From NCBI RefSeq assembly GCF_030272615.1, contig NC_081409.1:209171190-209235189 (forward strand): a stretch of DNA of 64,000 nt, written 5' to 3'. This document shows positions 11,507 through 22,099 of this stretch, in pieces; position 1 is the stretch's first letter, and each line of letters begins with the position of its first letter. The notes beneath the pieces are model-generated. The model did not search any database. It was not told the DNA's origin and saw only the letters and a program-made list of their open reading frames with translations. Position numbers and translations under genes: made by a program. Source of the stretch: Cryptomeria japonica. Taxonomy: Eukaryota > Streptophyta > Pinopsida > Cupressales > Cupressaceae.

Positions 11507-12894
11507 ATGAACTTTCTTGGCTCTAAATGAGCTCACTATATTTTCAGAGTCGCCACCCAATATAGGGATCACTTTATTCAATAATACTTTATAAACAATG
11601 ACTCTAATCCTATGGACAATCTATTAGGGTGAAATACATAAGAAACACTCAACTCTCCCCAGTAGAGTTTCCAATTTGTTGGTTCCCAAATCAACAGGTT
11701 TTGAGTCCTAAAGGAATAGCCACTAACTTATCAACAGACTCAGAATAGGACTTGGCCAACGAACAAGTTTTAGTTCTAAGACTAAACACTTCTACACTTT
11801 TGGTTCTGCAAGACCAAGGTGGGTAGACCTTAACAATGCCTTCGGATACTATTTAGACACATCGGTTGACATTGTTATATTAAGCAGATATCTCAATGAA
11901 AATATACCAAGGAAAGCATCAACACATTAAACTTTGGCTGCAATCTTGGTTTTGTTACTTTCACTCAACTATTGAGACAGGTTAAATACTAACTTTACTC
12001 CTATTCCTACAAACAAAAATGAAAAGTATTTATAAGATGATTGATTCTAAAACAACTATGAGAAGAGGAACTAGTTCCTTTCTTTGGGTGAATGGAATCT
12101 AACTAACAAATATTTTAAAACTTGCCATAACATACATTCACTTGGTTGCACTTAAACATTCTATGACTTGCATATCACATTCATGAAAAATCATTACAAG
12201 TTAAAGAACATTTCACACATACACATAGCAGTAATCCTGGAACAGATTTTAACCCTATAACTTGAAGAGACCCATTCATTAAGACTACACATTCTTACTT
12301 GAAGAAGGCAAACTGATATGCCATTAACATAACAATTCATACAAAATATACACAGAAAATTGACACAACCTGCAAGTGATCTTCTTTTATTGATCTTCAA
12401 AATGGTTGATACATTATGCCAAAGAATATTTGTAGAAAGTAAATGTTCAATTTTTTCATTCAAAATGGTTCCTAATACATGCCACTTCTAAAAAATATTT
12501 GAATCCTTTCTTAGCGGCCCTGATTTCCCTTTTATAAGACAAGCGAGAAAAACAACCTTCGGGCCAAGTAAGCCACTTGTCAAAAAATGATTGATACATT
12601 CAATAGTATATTCCAAAAGGCATCTTTCCCAAGTACATTCCAAAACCACCCTAGGAAAAGGGGTTGGAGGTGGCTGCCATAACTAACTCGTTGAAACTTG
12701 TGGAGTAGACCAGAAGAAATGCAACTGGGACACTGTCTGGATGCATCACCTGTCACTGTCAAAATATTGATGCTGGACATTGTACTCGACTGGACCATGT
12801 TCATGTTGGTTATGTGATTATAGCTCCTTCAAAAAATAGAACCTATCAAAAAGAATGAGGGAAATATAAAAATGACATAGCATTTACTCCTCTT
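11507..12894 (-). other. Spacer between ORF1 and gag of the giant element
   Basis: About 1.4 kb between the ORF1 stop (about 12,895) and the gag start (11,506). No domain is recognisable. One 74-codon open stretch at 12,804-12,580 has a protein-like composition but no motif I know. In Ogre elements the corresponding spacer is transcribed leader between ORF1 and gag; that role is inferred here. Confidence 0.4.
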
Positions 12895-13836
12895 ATTATG
12901 GTTGCTCTTCTTCCAATGAGCAGTATTTCTTGTTCCACCCATCCACTTCATCTATTGGCCACGCAAAAGATTTAAAACTTTACAGTTTATTCATGGCATC
13001 TTTGTTCTTGTGGGTGGGTAGAGTTGTAGCTTCCACAATGAATTTGTGATACAATAGGTCAACATCAAGAATTTTACCAATAATTAAGTGATATGAATCT
13101 TGCTCATTCAGATCCCCAAAAAGCCACTTTTAGACTGCATCAACTGATTCTTGAAAATCCATCTACCACCTTTCAAGGTCATTTATTTTCCCATCTCCTA
13201 TCAAGATTGAGGGTATATCATCTTTTTGTAGGCCCTTGAAGGAATCCAATTTCTCTTGTAATTTTTTATTTTCCTCCTCAACATGAGGCAACTCCTTGAT
13301 CATTAAATTATAATTCTTCCATGTGGCTTTTACAGCTGGAGGAGCATTTTGCATATTCTTTATTGCCAAGAGAATTTCTTTGATTATTGGGCCCTTAGGG
13401 AGACATGTGACCATCAGAGGGTGAAAGAATGAAATAATTTCACACAATTGGGCCTTGAATTGAACTACACAAGAATAAGAAGAATGCACTTCGTCTAACT
13501 TGGAAATAACCTTGTTTGCCACCTGCAAAATTGTTGCCTTCTTCATTTCCAAATATTTACTTGCTGATTACTCTTTTATCCTTTACAACTCCTCTTGCAT
13601 CTTTTGCATTTCTTCTAATTGTTGTTTTGTCAGTTTGTTGGCTTCCCCTATAGCTACTTCTTTCCTCAATTTGATATTTTCAATGTACATCTTATTATGA
13701 TCAACCTGCAGAGCCACATGCATCTATTTAAGCCTTTCATGCTTCTTCTCTAAGCCCTCGTCTGCCACTCTTGAAAATTGTGTAGTATGCATTGTTATTG
13801 TTGCAGCTTCAATTGTTGTTGTATCTGCCAAGATCC
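12895..13836 (-). pseudogene. ORF1 of the giant element, C-terminal part
   Basis: The open stretch 13,552-13,163 and its flanks translate into a charged, coiled-coil-rich protein (heptads around EEENKKLQEKLDSFKG). The frame then reads on with a few stops to a cluster of stops at 12,895-12,900. I do not recognise a domain. The stretch is continuous with 19,857 onwards after removing the solo LTR at 13,837-19,856: the frame is restored across the TSD. Ogre elements have an ORF1 of unknown function in this position. Confidence 0.55.
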
Positions 13837-14142
13837 TGTAGTGTCGTAAATTGTACACCCTTGCTAGGGTGGTACAATTTCACACTTAGTTTAGCACTTG
13901 CCTTAGTGTGTGTGCATCTTGCATTATTGTTTCTCTTTAAGCATTTAATTAATTAATTAAATTAAATCTAAAGTCATATTTCATCACTTCATACATTATA
14001 AAATTGGGCCCTTTACCCTAAGTGTGCCCCTTTTTATTTTATTCCTCCAATAAATCATTTAATCATAAACCCTAATTATTTCCTATTTCGACCTTTAAGG
14101 ACCGATTTCACATATAAAAAACATCTCGAAACCAGTTGTAAC

Positions 14143-14633
14143 TGTTGGTGTAAATAATTATTCATCTTGGATATTATTACACCTTACTTAAGTTTACTTA
14201 GGAAATGCATTTCATAGTAGTTTGGGTATGAGACACTTGGGTGTTTGTGCCACATTGGGATAGTGTGTGTAGGAGAATTTCCACCTTTTATGGTGTTGAT
14301 CTTATTGTTACACTCCACATTCAGTGGGTGATCCACCCATGTGGACTATTACATTGTTTCTCCTACCTACCCATACCTATTTCCTACCCACCCTTGTTTC
14401 TTATTGAGCCACATGTCATGTTTGTGTGCTCACATATCCATATAGCCTTGCCTATATAAGCAGACTCATATTCATTGTATGTGACGATTGATGATCCAAT
14501 TGATCAGTATTTTCATCTTGATATAATACAGTTTATTCCTATCATCTATTTTGTCCTCTCTTATTTATGCTTTCCATTACCTCTTGATCTTGGCAAAATC
14601 TCACACGGTATCAGAGATGGTCCATGTCTCACA
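14143..14633 (+). repeat. 5' LTR of the gag-protease element
   Basis: 491 bp, beginning TGTTGGTGTAAATAA and ending ATGTCTCACA. A clear TATA box, CCTATATAAG, is at 14,451-14,460. Its last ~28 bp contain a PBS-like copy (CGGTATCAGAG) followed by a second TCTCACA, so the true end looks like a tandem duplication of the LTR end plus PBS. The right LTR shows the same. Confidence 0.9.
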
Positions 14634-14645
14634 TGGTATCAGAGC
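14634..14645 (+). other. Primer binding site (initiator-Met tRNA type)
   Basis: TGGTATCAGAGC immediately follows the 5' LTR. This is the classical plant copia PBS complementary to the 3' end of initiator methionine tRNA. Confidence 0.9.
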
Positions 14646-15470
14646 CATTAGAGTGTCATTGGTTTGCTAATTGAGAGAAATTTGATGCTATTTGGGGTTG
14701 TGTATTTTGGAGTTTTTTTATTGCAGGTTATTATTGAAGCTTGATGGGTCAAATCTGAGGTTACCATTGGATTTAGGAGGTCCAAAAAAGTCTATTTTGC
14801 CTTTTGTTTCATCCAAATCGGACTTCGGAGGCCAAATCTAGAGCCATTTGAAGTTTGACACTGCGGCGAAAATTTTCCAAAAATCATAATTTTGCAGGCA
14901 ATTTTCAAATAGCGATATCTCACTCATCCGAAATCATTTTTTCGAGCAATTTTTTTTGTTTTGGGGTAGAATTTCGGGATCTGTACAGTGGTGTAGGAGG
15001 TTTCTAATTTTTGAATACAGATATTTTGGAAATCATGAAATCCATATTTTTACAACTTTGGAGGCTTCATTTGGGCTCATATGGACTCCTTTTCAGGTGT
15101 CGTTTTTTTTTAAAGTGCATATTTTTTCATCTACTTTCGTAATCTGCCATCTGTTTGTAGTGATTTTAAGTAGAAATAGTACTTTCAGTATTTGGCCATT
15201 TTTGGCATATTTGGTACTTGCATTTTGCTTGGATCTCAGTTTAGATCACTAGCAGTATTTGTTGAAGTCTCTTAGATCTCATTTTGACAAGTTGTAAATT
15301 GAAATAAAAAGTCCATTTTGCCTTGTTTTGCAAGTGGCCCATTGTATACGCACTAAGTATAAAGTGCCAAAATCACCATTTTGGGGGGTTTCTTGATTGA
15401 GTACTTTGGGGGGGTGTCTTGTGTGATTGTGCCTCTCTCTCTCTTTCTTGTGTTTTTTCATTTTGGTGCT

Positions 15471-17690
15471 ATGGGTTCTCCTAAATTTCCACTTTTAACT
15501 CCTCATAATTATGCATCATGGAAAATTAAGGCATGGAGTAAACTAATGGAAAAAGGACTCATTCATTATGTAAATGAAACTATTACAACACCACCTGATC
15601 CTAAGGTTGATCCTAATGCTCAAATTGAATGGCTTACTAAGAATGCTATGGCACTTGGAACTCTTAGAAAGTATGTATCAGATGATCTCATTTTTCACAT
15701 TGATAAGTGTACAACAATTAAAGAGGCTTGGGATATTTTTAAGAAATTGTATGGTCAAGTTGATGAGATTAAGGGCTACAAGCTTGATAGTGAACTCACA
15801 ACTTTGGATCCCAAGAATTTTGATACAATCCAAGATTATGTCACAAAAGTAGCTGAGCTAAGAGAAAAGCTAAAGGATTGTGAAATTGACAAAAAGGATG
15901 CTCAATTGGTTTATAACTTGTTGGACAAGCTTCCTTCAGAGTATGCAGCCTTTGTATCTAGCTTTCACATCCATAGGTTAGCTCAAGGCTCCTCATACAC
16001 TTCTCCCTCATTTTATTCATTCACGGAGATGTTGATACTTGAGCAATCTAAGTTGACCACGATGGGGATTCTCAAATCTTCAAAGTCACAAGCTTTGGTT
16101 GCTAACAAAGGGAATCAAAGTAATCAAGGAAAAGGCAAGAATCAAAATCAACCTAAGTCTAAACCACAACAAGATGGAGCACAATCTTCCTCTCTACAAC
16201 AAGGCGATTCGCCATTCTCACCTAAGAGGAAATCATATAAGGACAATCTTTTTTGTGGATATTGCAAGAAGTCAGGACATGATGAACATCATTGTTATAA
16301 GAAGGATATTGATGAGTTGAAGAATCTTCTTGAGAAGAATGGAATCAACCTACCTTCTATAATGTCTACATTGACTTCTTCTTCCAAGGATAAAGGAAAG
16401 GATCACTCTTTTCGGACAGATAAAGGAAAAGGACAAGCTCTTTGTGCTACTAAAAGTCATGATTCAGGGAGATGGCTTCTAGATTCAGGGGCTTCTCATC
16501 ATATGGCATCTTCGCAGTCTATGTTTTCTACATTTAAGGCTTGCCACATGCCGCAGATTTTGATGGGCAATCATACATACATGGATGTGATTGGGAAAGG
16601 ATCTATTGCCATTAGGGATATCTCCTTCAATGATGTGTTGTGTGTACCCCACTTGACAAATAATCTTCTTTCCATCTATCAAATCACACATGGGGCAACT
16701 AAGAAAACTGTGGAGTTCACACCTGATTTAGTTATCATTAGAGACTTGGAGAGTGGAGCTATCATTGTGACTGGGGTGGTTGATCATTCATCTCGGTTGT
16801 ACTCTTTTTCAGATTTTGGTCCTATTGATGAGGTTGATTCTACCTATGTTGATGATTCAGATTTTGAGGAGAACTTTGGGCATTTGAACTTGGGGACTCT
16901 CACATGTGACCCCGTTCTTAAGCCTTGCATTTCATCTCCTTCTATTGATATCACACCACCTATTGCACCTGATGATGCAGCTAATGCAACAGTTTTGCCT
17001 TCTTATGATTCAGTGCAACTGGATATTTCATGTCTTCCAGCTTCAGTTAATTGGGATGCCTACTTGACAGACATTGCAGGTTTGTTTGTGGACTCCTACA
17101 TTACAGATTTGGGAGACCCCATTCATGAAATTCATCTTCTCTTTGATGAAGATGATCCTTCTTTGATTGTTGCGAGGGATAACTCTGACCCTCTTGTGCA
17201 TTCTCTACATGATCAATCTTTAGAGGTTGACATGATTGTGGATACTTTTGTACAACACTTGGACGAGGTATCTTTATCTTTTGAGGAGACATATGAGTCT
17301 TTGGACATTGTTCTACATTCATCTCCACTAGATCTTGGAGTGCCTTTTTCAGCAGTGTGGCACAGTTTACCACCCTTGGAGGGGGTACCTTTCAGCATCG
17401 ACATGGGGACACTTGAGCAGTTTTTAGAGATTCCTTTCATCATGAGTATTTTTGCTTCATCTTCCCTTCATGGTTGGGTAGACTTCATGGATACACCTTT
17501 GGTTTTGTTTCTTCCTAAGGGGAGGAATGTTGTTCGATGTTCATGGAGCAGTTTCTTCATTCATCTTCGAGCTTCTATCATTGGTGCAGATTCCAGATTG
17601 GGGGGGGGCTTCCTAGTCTCTCTTCTTCTTCTCTCATATGGGGGGGAATTTTTCCTCACATGGGTTTTTGTCCTTCACATACTTCTATGA
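15471..17690 (+). CDS. Gag-protease polyprotein with novel acidic C-terminal domain
   Basis: The frame is open from 15,381; I prefer the ATG at 15,471 because the copia Gag consensus (FPLLTPHNYASWKIKAW) starts just after it. Numbering from 15,381: capsid about residues 31-230, basic linker, zinc knuckle CGYCKKSGHDEHHC at 292-305 (canonical CX2CX4HX4C, nt 16,254-16,295), and protease active site DSGA at 368-371 (nt 16,482). Near residues 499-507 FGHLNLGTL resembles the start of the copia pre-integrase domain. From there to 769 the sequence is Asp/Glu-rich, unlike integrase, with a hydrophobic tail. Expected role: virus-like particle assembly and self-processing. The ORF is uninterrupted for over 2.2 kb, unlike every other ORF in the window. 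Confidence 0.88.
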   Translation: MGSPKFPLLTPHNYASWKIKAWSKLMEKGLIHYVNETITTPPDPKVDPNAQIEWLTKNAMALGTLRKYVSDDLIFHIDKCTTIKEAWDIFKKLYGQVDEIKGYKLDSELTTLDPKNFDTIQDYVTKVAELREKLKDCEIDKKDAQLVYNLLDKLPSEYAAFVSSFHIHRLAQGSSYTSPSFYSFTEMLILEQSKLTTMGILKSSKSQALVANKGNQSNQGKGKNQNQPKSKPQQDGAQSSSLQQGDSPFSPKRKSYKDNLFCGYCKKSGHDEHHCYKKDIDELKNLLEKNGINLPSIMSTLTSSSKDKGKDHSFRTDKGKGQALCATKSHDSGRWLLDSGASHHMASSQSMFSTFKACHMPQILMGNHTYMDVIGKGSIAIRDISFNDVLCVPHLTNNLLSIYQITHGATKKTVEFTPDLVIIRDLESGAIIVTGVVDHSSRLYSFSDFGPIDEVDSTYVDDSDFEENFGHLNLGTLTCDPVLKPCISSPSIDITPPIAPDDAANATVLPSYDSVQLDISCLPASVNWDAYLTDIAGLFVDSYITDLGDPIHEIHLLFDEDDPSLIVARDNSDPLVHSLHDQSLEVDMIVDTFVQHLDEVSLSFEETYESLDIVLHSSPLDLGVPFSAVWHSLPPLEGVPFSIDMGTLEQFLEIPFIMSIFASSSLHGWVDFMDTPLVLFLPKGRNVVRCSWSSFFIHLRASIIGADSRLGGGFLVSLLLLSYGGEFFLTWVFVLHILL

Positions 17691-17913
17691 GAGTTCTTTG
17701 TATCTATTTTTCATCTCTCTTTTGGGGGAGGGTTTTTTCCCATTGGGTTTTTCTCTCTTTCCCCACTTTGTGAGAGATTTCATTGCATTGGTTTGCATGC
17801 TTTTGCATTTGTACATGGGTACCTAATATAGCCTCGTAGCCGGGACCCATCTTGCATTTCTTAGTTGCATTGTAGACTTTAGTGCATTCCCCTAAGTTGC
17901 ACTTAAGGGGGGG
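17691..17913 (+). other. 3' untranslated region and polypurine tract of the gag-protease element
   Basis: About 220 bp between the stop codon and the right LTR. The terminal AAGGGGGGG at 17,905-17,913 abuts the LTR and fits the plus-strand primer. The short distance shows that no pol region was lost recently by a simple internal deletion after the ORF. Confidence 0.85.
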
Positions 17914-18405
17914 TGTTGGTGTAAATAATTATTCATCTTGGATATTATTACACCTTACTTAAGTTTACTTAGGAAATACATTTCATAGTAGTTTGGGTAT
18001 GAGACACTTGGGTGTTTGTGCCACATTGGGATAGTATGTGTAGGAGAATTTCCACCTTTTATGGTGTTGACCTTGTTGTTACACTCCACATTCAGTGGGT
18101 GATCCACCTCATGTAGACTATTATATTGTTTCTCCTACCTACCCACACCTATTTCCTACCTACCCTTGTTTCTTATTGAGCCACATGTCATGTTTGTGTG
18201 CTCACATATCCATATAGCCTTGCCTATATAAGTAGGCTCATATTCATTGTATGTAACGATTGATGATCTAGTTGATCAGTATTTTCATCTTGATAGAATA
18301 CAGTTTATTCCTATCATCTATTTTGTCCTCTCTTATTTATGCTTTCCATTGCCTCTTGATCTTGGCAAAATCTCACATGGTATCAGAACTGGTTCATGTC
18401 TCACA
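17914..18405 (+). repeat. 3' LTR of the gag-protease element
   Basis: 492 bp, colinear with the 5' LTR. TATA box CCTATATAAG at 18,223-18,232. It ends ...TGGTTCATGTCTCACA at 18,405 and is followed by GCAAC, the TSD partner of GTAAC at 14,138-14,142. Like the 5' LTR it contains a PBS-like TGGTATCAGAAC 28 bp before its end. Confidence 0.9.
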
Positions 18406-19279
18406 GCAACTTTGGGATTCGCACTAATATCATCATATCTAACGGCCCTGAAAATTTAGTGAAAAGTTGGTCAGACCATGGCGGGAGTGCACGTGGTCCT
18501 CAACTTTTTTCCCAAAATTTTGAGAGAATAATTCTATGATATTATAATGCTTAACCCCAAAATATTGGCAGGAAATTCAATTCCTAGGTTGGCCTAAAGG
18601 CATAAATAAGTTGAAATTAAGATCTAGGGTTTCATACATAAGAGCTCTCTTTCTTCATTTGAAGGCAACTAAGATCTATCGAATCGAATCGAGGAAAAAG
18701 CTATTGGAGCAAGTATAAGGATCCTTCTATGTAGTGAAAGAGAAGCCTATGTAGAGTCTTCAACAACATTCAACAATATTTCATCAATCATTCATCATAA
18801 ATTAGGAGCCTTGAAGACATTGAAGAGTAATAGGAGATCTAGTGGCAATATCTCTCCCTTGAGGAAAGGTATGATTTCATGTTATTTTCATGTCTTTCTA
18901 TGAGCTTCTTTACATCAATTTGCACATTTACCTTCATGCTTTAGATCATTTAGCATATTTGGCTTGAAGCATTGTCATTTATATTCATATTTACATTTAA
19001 GGTTTACTCTCATGCGTAGGGTAGCTCTAGTTTCTTTCATTTTAGGATCTTACATACACACAAGGTTCTAGAACACACATTTTCAGTACATTATCGGCTA
19101 TTTATGGAGGTGGAAATCACCAACATAGGGGTTTGACTGAGCCAAAACCCTATATAGCCATTGAAAACCCTATTTTTAGTTGTAGGTATAGGTACAAGAT
19201 CCAATCATCGCTGTAATTTTCAGGTTCGTAAAATCACACAGACACAGTCCCGAAGATCAAATTTGAGCAGAAATCACTA

Positions 19280-19525
19280 GGACAGGGGCATGGTGCTCTG
19301 GTCCTATCTAGTAAAAGGGTGTGGTGCCCTGGTCCTCTTTGATCACCCTGGTCCTGCACCTTAGTCCTTTCTGGGCATCCTAGTCCTCTCTGGGTGCCCT
19401 GGTCTACCCAGTTTCAGGTGAAATTTGGCAAGGTGGAAGCTTGGAACATCAGAATTGCATCCCCCCAGTTGCAGTTTTCCGTCAGATCATCAGGGACAGT
19501 GGCGTGGCACCCTGGTCTTGGTCAG
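19280..19525 (+). repeat. Array of CCCTGGTCCT-like motifs in the solo LTR
   Basis: About seven imperfect copies of a 10-14 base motif (forms such as GTGCCCTGGTCCT, TCACCCTGGTCCTG, GCACCCTGGTC) occur within 250 bp, spaced about 20-40 bp with one larger gap. Local GC content is higher than in the surrounding LTR. Function unknown. Confidence 0.55.
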
Positions 19526-19856
19526 TTTGGCTCAATTTTCAGCATCAGGTACACATCCAAAATCCTCCCCCTTTCATGCTTTCAATATCTCAGTTTTAGA
19601 TTTGCAAGTTTGTGCAATTCCAAGTTCATTTATGCTTCATTCTTTATCTCCTAGCCTAGTTGATCATTCAAACCCTAGTTTTTCTCATCATTTGCAACAA
19701 GAGGAATATAAACCCTAAGAGGTAATCCTTGGCTCTCTCTTTCTTACAAGAAGTAGCCAAAGTGATATATCTCCCTAGGCTCTTTCGTATTCCCAATGTG
19801 TTGGCAAAAGTGGGATTAGGTCCTAGTCACCCGGTCTCGCTTTTCCCGCCTCCACA

Positions 19857-22099
19857 AATCCTAACAATGGCATGCCCAATTTTATGCTCTACCCTGTGCA
19901 AAACAAGTCACTTATCAGTATTTGGGGCCTTAGTCCAAAGTGTAAAGGCTTTTATACTTGGATTAAATCCAAACCCATGCTCACCAAATTCTTGAGCATA
20001 AATGGGTTCTTTCTACCTCATAACCAGATCTAATACAAAAAAATTCTCTAAGTCCCACCTTAGGATAAGCGTCGTATCAACTTCATTTAAAAAAATTGTT
20101 ACCTCTTGTGGGGTGCATTGGATTTTGTTCTTGTCAAAATTTTGAATTTCTTCCTCAAATAGTTCTTTAACTTTTCCCTCATCCAAAAAGCTTTAAGCTC
20201 CAGTGTGTTAACAAAATTGTCATCTGCCATGAATTGCATTGATGCAATTACCCTTTCACCATTTTATTCTTCCTTAGGGATGACATCTGGGAGAGTTTTT
20301 TGGTCTAAATCCATAAGGACTTCAACAACTTCATCATCCTTGAATGATTCCCTAGGGGAAGAAGGGGGTTGCACACTTGTATCTATCCCAGTCTCATTCA
20401 CCTCTGCAAAATCTTAGATCTTAGCTCTCCCTTTTTCAATTCTCCTTGTGGAAACTACTAAAGAGCACTCTTCTTGTGGGGGAGGTTGTGTGGGGGCATC
20501 TTATGAAGATCCCTCTGTGAAAATTTCCTTTCCTTTTGATCTTGAGGCAGTAGGGGGCTCATATGTAGGTCTTTCTTCAAGAATGTCACCGAGCTGCCCT
20601 ATTTCTTTCCTCTTTTTCTCAAAGGTGATGATCTATTCAAACATTCTCATTTTTCACAACATCCTACCAAAATCATTTTGTATGTTGGAGCAGAATCCTT
20701 TAAAATTGGGATCCTCCTCCCTTCTTTCCCTCTCTAATCTTTGAAGAATATCCCACTTTTTCCTCCTCTACACCACCCTAGAAGGACTAGTATTCCTTAT
20801 TAAATCCTCCTGCTCATCAAAATGGTGGGAATAGCCTCTTATTTTGAGTTTCTAATTACTTACTTCATTAATATAGCCCCCAGGGTCAAAATTTCTTGCT
20901 TGGCTCACCTTGAGTTAGTGGTTATTCACCAAAAACTATTATAGTTTCTCTAGAGTGTCAATTCCCACATGGAATTCTTCATATACTATCATCCTAGGGA
21001 GGTGTTTCCCCTTCTTTTTAGTTATAATCAGCTCTCTTTCCATCCACATCAACTACCACATGAATTTAATGAAGGCAAGCCTTGATGAGAATTTGATTGG
21101 CAAAATATGGGGTGGCTGAGGGCACCCATAAATCTTAATTATTGTAAAATTTGAGTAAAAGAAGAAGTCACCAAAGTTTTGGGAGAATGCTCTCTTAGGA
21201 TACTCAACATTTTCTGCCCTTGCACTCTTTATTCTCAAGACCTTTATTATGTGCATTGGGAGCATTGGAAAATTCATTCCACACTTCCCTAGGACCTTTA
21301 CAACAAAATGGTCAAAAATGATTTTATAATTAGAGTATGTTGAACCCTTATTCCATATCTGAGTCGACTTTGGGACTGCCCACTTTTGTCTTGTCTTGGG
21401 ATCAAACTTCTTTACTTGCAAGGCTTCATCCCACTCTGCTCTGTTCTAAAAAAGAATTAAGTGACATATCAAAGAATATTGCCTAAACTTCAAATCTTCA
21501 TTTTCATTCTTAGCCTCTTTGAGGCTTTCATGTAGCTTCTCTTGAAGAATTGTGGCAAAATCATACAATTCATTTGTTTCTGCATGTTGAATTTTCATTT
21601 CCATCATCATGCATTCAACAAGTATCTGGGTTAACCCATAGTCTTCTCCCAAAATATGGCACAAGGCATAGTATGTCTTCACAAAATAGTCTTCAAAAAG
21701 TGAAATGTCAAAGGACTCAGAATCCTAGAGGTAACTTTGCCTTCCTTTGTACATTCTACAAAAAATGAGGCAATATCTGCTCTCTGATAACTCTCTTCTT
21801 TGAGGCATATTCTGCCTACAATCTCCTCTTGTCAATGCTCTTAAGAGCACTTTTATCAAAATCAAAGCACTGAATTATTAATTGCTTAGTGACATCTAGT
21901 AGACAATATCCACTAGCCATTCTGACTGTCATGCTTAGTGGATGGTAATTTTTTTCTAGCTCCCTAATTAACATTAGCTCCACAAAAATATTGGGCACAA
22001 CCAACTTCCCCAAGTTCAAATTTCATGGGTTTGAAACAGGGATGGCCTTATCTCTATTTGCATAAAAGTAGAAGAAAATATCCCACCCCCTGTCAGTGG
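19857..22099 (-). pseudogene. ORF1 of the giant element, middle part
   Basis: The minus-strand translation is protein-like over nearly all of this stretch. Open segments are 22,019-21,816 (a strand-rich segment with NLGKLVVPNIFVELMLIREL), 21,682-21,446 (charged helix) and 21,421-21,053 (basic, with FGDFFFYSNF), with decayed reading beyond to 19,862. I recognise no catalytic motif. Stops are scattered rather than clustered, suggesting age. It continues C-terminally at 13,836 beyond the solo LTR and N-terminally at 22,976 beyond the next LTR. Confidence 0.5.

Larger units (their letters stand above)
14143..18405 (+). mobile_element. Compact non-autonomous copia element encoding only Gag-protease
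   Basis: The element is complete: LTRs 14,143-14,633 and 17,914-18,405, TSD GTAAC/GCAAC (one mismatch), PBS TGGTATCAGAGC directly after the left LTR (initiator-Met tRNA type), and polypurine tract AAGGGGGGG directly before the right LTR. It is 4,263 bp long with one long ORF encoding capsid, zinc knuckle and protease followed by a novel acidic C-terminus. There is no integrase core, RT or RNase H, so it must use proteins from another copia element. By eye the LTRs differ at about 20 of 491 positions, mostly C/T and G/A, so it is younger than most neighbours. Confidence 0.9.
13837..19856 (+). mobile_element. Solo LTR of a gypsy-like element, itself split by a gag-protease element
   Basis: It starts TGTAGTGTCGTAAATTGTAC and ends CGCCTCCACA. 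The flanks are GATCC (13,832-13,836) and AATCC (19,857-19,861), a 5-bp TSD with one transition. Subtracting it restores the ORF1 frame. Its own length is about 1,752 bp because 14,143-18,405 plus one TSD copy is a later insertion. TATA-like CATAAATAAG lies near 18,602. The 3' portion (19,280-19,520) holds a short-motif array of the type CCCTGGTCCT. No internal coding region is left. Confidence 0.75.

Noticed and set aside
15381-15470. Upstream ATG adding 30 hydrophobic residues to the gag-protease ORF (possible signal peptide)
   Set aside because: The Gag consensus starts at the ATG at 15,471; a secreted Gag is implausible and the upstream part is untranslated leader.
17101-17443. Minus-strand ORFs opposite the gag-protease ORF
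   Set aside because: Shadow of the acidic coding region on the other strand; no independent signal.
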